This document shows, in pieces, positions 59,301 through 64,000 of a DNA stretch of 64,000 nt (its first letter is position 1; each line of letters starts with the position of its first letter). A program made the translations under genes and the position numbers. Source of the stretch: Ornithodoros turicata (taxonomy: Eukaryota > Arthropoda > Arachnida > Ixodida > Argasidae); assembly GCF_037126465.1 (NCBI RefSeq), contig NC_088206.1:11445187-11509186 (forward strand). Direction: 5' to 3'. The notes beneath the pieces are model-generated. The model saw only the letters and a list, made by a program, of their open reading frames with translations, did not search any database and was not told the DNA's origin.

Positions 59301-59974
59301 ACTAATAAAAGCAGTTTCAAACAGTTAAAACTTATGGGTCCCGAAACGTCATGTGTTTTTAACGGTTTCTAAACCGTTTTATTTGTTATGCTACCGGTGT
59401 GCCTCTTGTTTTCGGAATAAAGAATATTCACAATGCATGGGGCTTAATCGCTTCATCGTCGTTACGGTCGTTATGAGCTAACGAGCGGCGGGAAATTCAA
59501 AAAGGCGGGCGGGAAATTCAAAAAGATGGGCACATGACACATTGCGCGTGACGTATCCCACGCCCTTCACGTATCACACGAAGAGCGCTGTGCACGTGTT
59601 TTATCACGTGCCCTTCTCGTCGAGTGCCCCGCCTCTCGTTAGCTCCTAACGCGTGCAAGTGATTAAGCCCGGCCCAGCCCATGCCCGGAGCCGAACAGGT
59701 ATATGGGTAGCCCGAACCGTGCCGGCGGGTCTCGACCTGGCACGGCCTGTGTCAATCTCTAGTGTGTGTGCTACGGTCTTTGAAGGGGTACTACACATGC
59801 AGTGTGGGCTTACTGTAGAAGGGTTTGCTGGAGCGCCTTGAGATTCTCAATGTAGACCAGCAACATGACTTTCACTTCTTTTTCGAACTTGACGAGGTCC
59901 GAGAGTGCGGACACGGACGAATAAAAGTCCCTTTGAAATTGTCCATAACAAAATGGTGCCACGAACAGAAACAT
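47389..59974 (-). CDS. P4HA: Prolyl 4-hydroxylase subunit alpha, 13 coding exons
   Basis: The family uses Fe(II), 2-oxoglutarate, O2 and ascorbate to hydroxylate proline in collagen-type peptides in the ER, usually paired with a PDI beta subunit. Coding exons, in order: 59814-59974, 58092-58246, 56605-56793, 54176-54336, 52868-52901, 51461-51606, 51207-51380, 50147-50299, 49930-50010, 49556-49609, 49392-49460, 47567-47663, 47389-47474. Every junction is GT-AG, all phases match, and the total is 1560 nt, or 519 residues (family about 530). A short hydrophobic N-terminus (MFLFVAPFCYG) precedes the P4Ha_N domain (about 14-140, with RLQDTYLL), a TPR-like substrate-binding domain (about 170-225, GKVAFQTGFFDRAVEWFEEA) and the dioxygenase domain. 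Iron ligands are His404 and Asp406 (SHIDF) and His480; Lys490 (FGTKW) should bind 2-oxoglutarate; the two late cysteines of the family are kept. The start is the least certain part: exon 1 has an acceptor at 59997-59998, so a 5' exon probably lies upstream. Exon 2 could instead begin at 58234, 12 nt shorter and in phase. No break is seen. The paralogue class is not determined. Confidence 0.93.
48020..48195 (-). mobile_element. tRNA-derived SINE in P4HA intron 11
   Basis: On the minus strand: GAAGTGGTTAGCGTGCTGGC (A-box region), GGGTTGGAATCCC (B box with one change), then a TCGGCACAGTTCCTTTAGAA tail. Short CTGGGTG repeats at 47990-48045 follow the tail. Confidence 0.7.
48289..48470 (-). repeat. 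LINE 3' tail fragment
   Basis: Shares GGATATGTTTATTAAGAAAA, then AAAGG.AAGCCAG and the A/G-rich block with 17331-17703, in the same orientation. It lies in intron 11 of the P4HA gene. The coding part of the LINE is absent. Confidence 0.6.
48675..48760 (-). repeat. tRNA-like repeat
   Basis: Minus strand ACGGTAGAATCTTCGGAACG, then GGTTCAACTCCCGCTGG, a B-box match (GGTTCAACTCC). No acceptor-stem pairing was found, so probably a SINE head rather than a tRNA gene. Confidence 0.4.
51607..52867 (-). other. P4HA intron 5, one end of a hAT-like repeat
   Basis: At 52193 the sequence CAGTGATGGCCAGTAGTTAA begins a stretch with many copies of the ACTAC/GTAGTT motif on both strands (52193-52380). The start resembles a hAT terminus, but I did not find a matching inverted end. 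The rest of the intron shows nothing recognisable. Confidence 0.45.
52902..54175 (-). other. P4HA intron 4, LINE 3' tail and AT-rich DNA
   Basis: Contains a LINE 3'-end fragment on the minus strand (about 53543-53635) that matches the tails at 17331-17703 and 48289-48470, followed by an AT-rich stretch of TATATA and ATAAATAT repeats (53700-53960). No coding sequence recognised. Confidence 0.6.
53543..53635 (-). repeat. LINE 3' tail fragment
   Basis: GGGGGATATG followed by GTCAGCCAGACATAGGTCGG and CTTGCTATTCAAAAAA matches the tails at 17331 and 48289. It lies in intron 4 of the P4HA gene and is severely 5'-truncated. Confidence 0.6.
55031..55657 (+). mobile_element. Solo LTR, same terminal class as the gag-only element
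   Basis: 627 bp beginning TGTAAGG and ending GAGAAACTTTACT, with 5-bp target duplications GTTAG at 55026-55030 and 55658-55662. A TATA-like TTTATAAG near 55397 is followed by an ATTAAA polyadenylation-type signal near 55550. Its ends (TGTAAG...AACTTTACT) and U5-like text (CGGACGTCTTTCTTGGGA) resemble the LTRs at 20037 and 22616. It lies in intron 3 of P4HA in antisense orientation and interrupts an older repeat. Confidence 0.82.
56090..56172. mobile_element. Short palindromic MITE
   Basis: CCCAAGCAGCCCAACATCTT followed by GGCCCAATATTG pairs with its inverse at 56140-56170. It is absent from the matching place in the other arm of the intron 3 inverted repeat, which gives an empty site. A relative lies at 62760-62815. 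Confidence 0.7.
58389..58697. mobile_element. Penelope-like foldback with hammerhead-like motif
   Basis: 309 bp flanked by 14-bp direct repeats TCAATGTGCTTATA (58375-58388 and 58698-58711). Arms of about 110 bp are inverted around a central loop near 58560. Each arm has CAGAAGAAGAACAG-TCT-CTGTTCGAAA-like sequence, a stem (GAACAG/CTGTTC) between a CAGAAGA box and GAAA. Penelope-like elements are known to carry hammerhead ribozyme motifs and inverted partial copies. The box reads CAGAAGA rather than CTGANGA, so it may be inactive. Confidence 0.6.
58975..59762. mobile_element. hAT-type MITE, 788 bp, in P4HA intron 1
   Basis: Inverted ends CTAGAGATTGACACGG and CCTGTGTCAATCTCTAG, flanked by identical 8-bp TGTGTGTG at 58967-58974 and 59763-59770. 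The duplication is low-complexity and so weaker evidence alone, but the inverted ends are clear. GC-rich subterminal regions with GGCCCG motifs and an A-run at about 59106-59128 are present. No transposase. Confidence 0.78.
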
Positions 59975-60487
59975 GCATGTCCACTGCAGCAACGTCCTGC
60001 GCAAAACAAAAGGAATTGGTAAGGTCAGGTGCAGGAGATGGCTCCACAACTCGATCAACAGATAATTTGTCAGAGTTTTCAAACAAGAAACGTGGAGGGT
60101 GGCATCCCCCCCAACTACGAACACATGGTAATTGCAGAGCCGTTTCGAGATGAGGGGCGAGAGGGGCAGCCGCCCCGGGCGCCGGGCGGCATGTCGAAGG
60201 TGCAAAGGTGTCCAAAACAGGGACTCAAGGCAATCTAAGGACCTTATAGAGCAACTAATTCGCGGCTATTGTTGTACCTTGTACCTTGTACCTTGTCTGG
60301 GGGGGGGGGGGGGGCGCTTCGCGCTTACCCTGCCCCAGGCGGAACTTCTCCTCGGAACGGCTCTTGGTTGCATAGCTATGAACTAAACGCTTACTGCAGC
60401 ACTACGCTCACTGATCAGATGCCCTTTGGTGGATCACTTGAAACCTAATCTTTTATATCACTATCGAATCGCTTGGGAATTACCAGT

Positions 60488-60840
60488 TCCAGTGGCTTAG
60501 TGGTTAAGTTGATCGTCTTCTACACTCTTAAAAATGAACTTCACCGCATAGCACGCTCCTAGCCAACCATCATCTCGAATGATATCGTTATCTGCGCTGA
60601 TATGCTGAAAACGGGAGGCGTACACCTTTTTGTGACACTATAATTGTCACAAAAATGGCGTACGCCTCCCGTTTTCAGCAAATCAGGTAAGAGAACGATG
60701 TCATTCGAGATGATAGTTGGCTAGGAGCGTGCTATGCGGTGAAGTTTTGTTTTAAGAGTGTAAACGCTGACACGTTAATGTGATCCGCGTTCGAATCCCG
60801 TCCGGATATGTAGAGGAGGTGGTCATCTACACGAGGTTCT
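60488..60840 (+). mobile_element. tRNA-like SINE split by a MITE
   Basis: CAGTGGCTTAGTGGTTAAGTT (A-box region) precedes the MITE at 60523-60760 and CGTTCGAATCCCGTCCGG (B-box region) follows it. The TA target duplication lies between the two promoter boxes. Confidence 0.65.
60523..60760. mobile_element. Palindromic MITE family A, inserted in a SINE
   Basis: CACTCTTAAAAATGAACTTC to GAAGTTTTGTTTTAAGAGTG, flanked by TA on both sides. The flanks read as one tRNA-like sequence when the MITE is removed. Confidence 0.87.
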
Positions 60841-61469
60841 GATCCGTGGTCAACGCTCTCGGGGGGATCCGGATGTGCGAAGGAGTAGCTCAACCTGTCG
60901 CCTTTCCCCAGGACGAAGACGATAAGACTGAACAGCGTGTGCTGGAGCATGGCTGTCGTCGGTGTTGTCTCCAGGTCGCTACATCGCTTCCTTCGAATGC
61001 AGAGCCGTGTTTGCTGTGGGGATCTGCGGCTCAGGAGAATGGCTACGGCGCAGGTGTGGCGGGATAGCGTGAAGAGACAGAGTGCCGGCGTCTACTGACG
61101 TCCATTGCTCCCCCCTCTCCCCATGAGCCCTCCGAGGGGGTGCCCTAGAAGACAACTTTCGTGCAGGAAGAAGCCGCTTTAGGAAGGTAGAGTGCTGGGC
61201 CCAAAGTAGACGCCGGCACTGGACAGACAGCCGGGCGGGTTCCAGGGAAGTCTGAAGGCTTCTCCCAAGCGTGTGGCCACAGTATCGTTGGCGTCAGTGT
61301 TGTACAGTACTGTACTGTTGGCTACAGTACAGTGGCGTTGGCTTCCTCGTGGCGGGCTCACAGTGCAGGGGTCCACAGGGGACCGGAACATCCCGCTGGC
61401 GAAGCTGGAGCGTGCACCTCCCTTGAGCCTCAGGCGCTGTTCTGTGTGCAGTTGTCTCAGGGCCAGTTG

Positions 61470-61620
61470 GGGGTAGCCAAGGTCGTGCTTAAAGCTGGGA
61501 GGCGGTGGGTTCGAATTCTAGCACCGGTATAAGATTTTCCCTGTGTTTTCCGAAGGCTTTCCAGACGATTATCGGCACAGTTCCCCTTGAAGTAGGCAGG
61601 ACCAACCCCACCATCACCCC
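61470..61620 (+). mobile_element. tRNA-derived SINE
   Basis: B-box-like GGGTTCGAATTCT at 61507-61519 is followed by GGCTTTCCAGACGATTATCG and CACAGTTCCCCTTGAAGT, the same tail as at 27140. The A box is degraded. Confidence 0.65.
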
Positions 61621-61699
61621 CTCTTTCCTGCTGTCCTCTAACTCTCCATCTGCACACATCTGTACACCCCTGATAGTCACAGTTCCTTCGCGACGCTAC

Positions 61700-64000
61700 C
61701 ACGAGATAAAAAATTTAAAAAAAGTCCTAGCACGCGCGGCGCCGCACGGGCAGATCGCTCGGAAATAACACAGCAACTAACCAATGGTGTTTGACAACGT
61801 GTCCTTTATTCCTCAATCATGTACGGTAGGTGGGAGCTAGGCCAGCGGTGGCTGATCTAGGGTGCCTCAATACTAACTCCGTCTGCACAGAGGGACATAG
61901 TATTCAGGCACCCTAGGCTAACCTGACCCTGGAGCGCATGCACAGCCGCACGATGACGACGAACTCATCTTCTTCGTGCGTAAAGACCAGCCAGCTCTGG
62001 ATCAGCAGATACGATCGCTGCAGGTCATGCTGCAGGTTGTTGCTGTTGGGTATCCCGGCTGCCCCCCATTGGTGTTCGCCACCCCTCCTCTACTTCTCTT
62101 GCATTTTTTTTTTTTTTTCAGGGGCTTACGGCGTACTCAGATTATGAAATGGAGTAGAGAATTAACTTTACGGTTTCAACTAATCGAGAAAGATGGAGAT
62201 AGAAAATAAAAAGTAATCAGTTGAAAGCAGTGGGCAAAAAGCACTGTGTCCGCGATTTGATGATCTGTGGAACGAAAAGCGGACACTATTAGCTGCTGAC
62301 ACAGTTTCTTTAAATAATGTAAGTGATGAATTTGTAATGTAACCAATGTCAATAAATTTCTGAAGGACACAGCCGGGTTACTGCACCGCCCACAGCCGCG
62401 TAGGACTTGCGCGACGCCTGTGGGCAGTGTAAGGAACCGAAGTACGAGGCTGCCATCTGTCGATTAAGGTCGAAAATTTCTGAAAAACCAGTTTCGGTTT
62501 CATCCGCGCGGTGTCTCACTTGTGGACGTAGTACAGCTCAGTGCGCTGTAAAAGTGTTAAACTGTTAATGCAGATAATCCTGTGTTTTTGTCTCCTGACA
62601 ATTATTATTAAGCGGAATGCATCACAGTGATCGTGTCATGTTTTCACCGCTTTTAACGTTCATGTTAGCCGATGTTTTTGGTACCTCGTGGCTTGTTTTA
62701 CCAGTGCTTCAAATAATTATATTCTAAATTTGAACGGTTTTCAAGACCTGGAAACCGTTGGCCAAATAATTGTGCCGGTATTGCCAATATTGGGCCTAGA
62801 TGTTGTGCTGCTATAGAGTCAGTTCCGCCTCAGTTTCAGGACAGCGGCAGCGCTATCCGTTCGACTGAGTCGCGGGTTGCGCAGAGCTACCACGCTATCC
62901 ATTACGTACGCAAAGGCGGTAGCTGAAACTCTCTTATTGGATTTCCGAGCCATTCACTCACGATGGGTGATGACCGATAGGAGCGTACGGCTACGCATAA
63001 GCTACACTTCTTATTTTAGTGTGTAAGTACGTTATACAGCATGCCAATGACTGATAGCACTGCAGTTTTTCAGTTGGACAGGACTATTACCTACAGTGAT
63101 CAACAGTATGGAACCTGAGCTATAACGCTGAAATTCAGCCGCGAACGGTTTCCTAAAAAAAAGAAAAAAAAAAGAGAGAAAGAAACGCAATATGTAGTCG
63201 GGAGTTTCTCACAGCCAAAAACCACTGATCGCAGTGCAGAAAACTGCAATCCCTATCATCCTCGCATTGCCGAAAAGTCTACTAAAGGTATGCGGATACA
63301 CAGAAAAGCTCACTGTAATTTCGCTTAATTTTGCTTGCGCCTTTCATCAAGGACAAAACAGGAAATCAAGAAAAAAGACTCAGCGCCACAGTGTCACTAT
63401 GTCCCAAATATCTCGCATACAACCGCCCCAATTCATCGTTCAAAACATTCTTTCCCAGCACAAACGCAGAAATAATGACATCCAACTCACCTGCTGGAAT
63501 GATGCAGCGGCATTCTTGACCTCGCGAAATTCGTTCCGGTATGTAATGGTTCCTTTTCACAACTTTCTCCGCACTTTCGAGTTCGACGGAACAAACAGCC
63601 GGCTTCGGGCAGCGTTGCCGCGCTGCTTCGTCAGCCTCGACTGGTGTTTGGGATACCCTAAACCGTACGTCTCAACTCCGCGTGATAAGTGTGTAGCCCG
63701 AGCCATACAGAGTTCGCCACGCCGTTTTGGAAGGCCAGCGAGGGTCAGCAAATTTCAAATCGCCGAAGAAAGCTGCCGGTTTTTTGTTACGTCCGTCGAG
63801 CTTTTCGGGTACGTGAGGTGTGTCGCATAGAGGCGATATCTTGCAGCACGTGTCACTGGCTTTTTATTGTGTTCTCTCCGTGTCGTGTACCGTTCACATG
63901 TGAAGACTGAAGAGGCTAGCACTTCTGAAGCCCACAATCCACGGCAGCATTGCACGGCACCATTATCATTATCATTTAGCGATTTAGAAAGCTATATCCA
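61700..64000. other. Intergenic, no supported gene
   Basis: Short T-run at 62106-62119, A-run with GA repeats at 63152-63184 and a MITE relative at 62760-62815. A 198-codon plus frame at 63234-63830 and open minus frames opposite it show no known domain. Confidence 0.35.
62760..62815. repeat. Relative of the short palindromic MITE
   Basis: GGTATTGCCAATATTGGGCC followed by TAGATGTTGTGCTGCT matches half of the element at 56090-56172. Confidence 0.5.

Larger units (their letters stand above)
58247..59813 (-). other. P4HA intron 1, with two mobile-element insertions
   Basis: Donor GTAAGC follows exon 1; the acceptor before exon 2 is TTGAG, with a second in-phase acceptor AATAG 12 nt further into the exon. 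The intron holds a 788-bp hAT-type MITE (58975-59762) and a 309-bp foldback with 14-bp target duplications (58389-58697). I see no other coding sequence in it. Confidence 0.8.

Noticed and set aside
63234..63830. 198-codon plus-strand frame
   Set aside because: No known domain, and overlapping minus frames are equally open.

Overview
The window is eukaryotic nuclear DNA from an arthropod, most likely an arachnid and probably a tick. The evidence is an intron-rich animal gene with GT-AG splice sites, tRNA-derived SINEs, I-type LINEs, hAT and TA-target MITEs, a Ty3/Gypsy-type LTR element and large satellite arrays. The tick assignment rests on the general look of the repeat families and was not checked by search.

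One host gene can be reconstructed with confidence: a prolyl 4-hydroxylase alpha subunit on the minus strand, 13 coding exons between 59974 and 47389. All splice phases agree, the product is 519 residues, and every catalytic residue is present. Its introns hold a hAT-type MITE and a Penelope-like foldback (intron 1), a solo LTR and a large inverted repeat (intron 3), a LINE tail and AT-rich DNA (intron 4), and SINE and LINE debris (intron 11).

The rest is repeat territory. From 1 to about 17 kb there are scattered palindromic MITEs, a 647-bp hAT MITE with an 8-bp target duplication, and a broken LINE tail. From 17.3 to 23.7 kb there is a three-level nest: a minus-strand LINE carries a 742-bp TA-flanked MITE after its ORF, and its reverse transcriptase is split by a young gag-only LTR retrotransposon (615-bp LTRs, CCATG target duplications, tRNA-Ser primer site). 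From 24.3 to 26 kb there are diverged tandem duplications.

From 27.4 to 36.5 kb lies the most unusual structure. A 266-bp satellite runs directly into five tandem 1.3-1.6-kb units. Each unit encodes, on the minus strand, a near-identical 86-residue protein with two predicted membrane segments, and directly upstream of each ORF sits a 55-bp hairpin minisatellite of about 11 to 18 monomers. The layout recalls tandem genes with spacer subrepeats.

From 36.5 to 47 kb there are more MITEs (one TA-flanked 521 bp, one 1012-bp hAT type) and a LINE copy with a textbook 5' inversion and 12-bp target duplications. Beyond 60 kb are SINEs, one of them split by a palindromic MITE, and no gene I can support.
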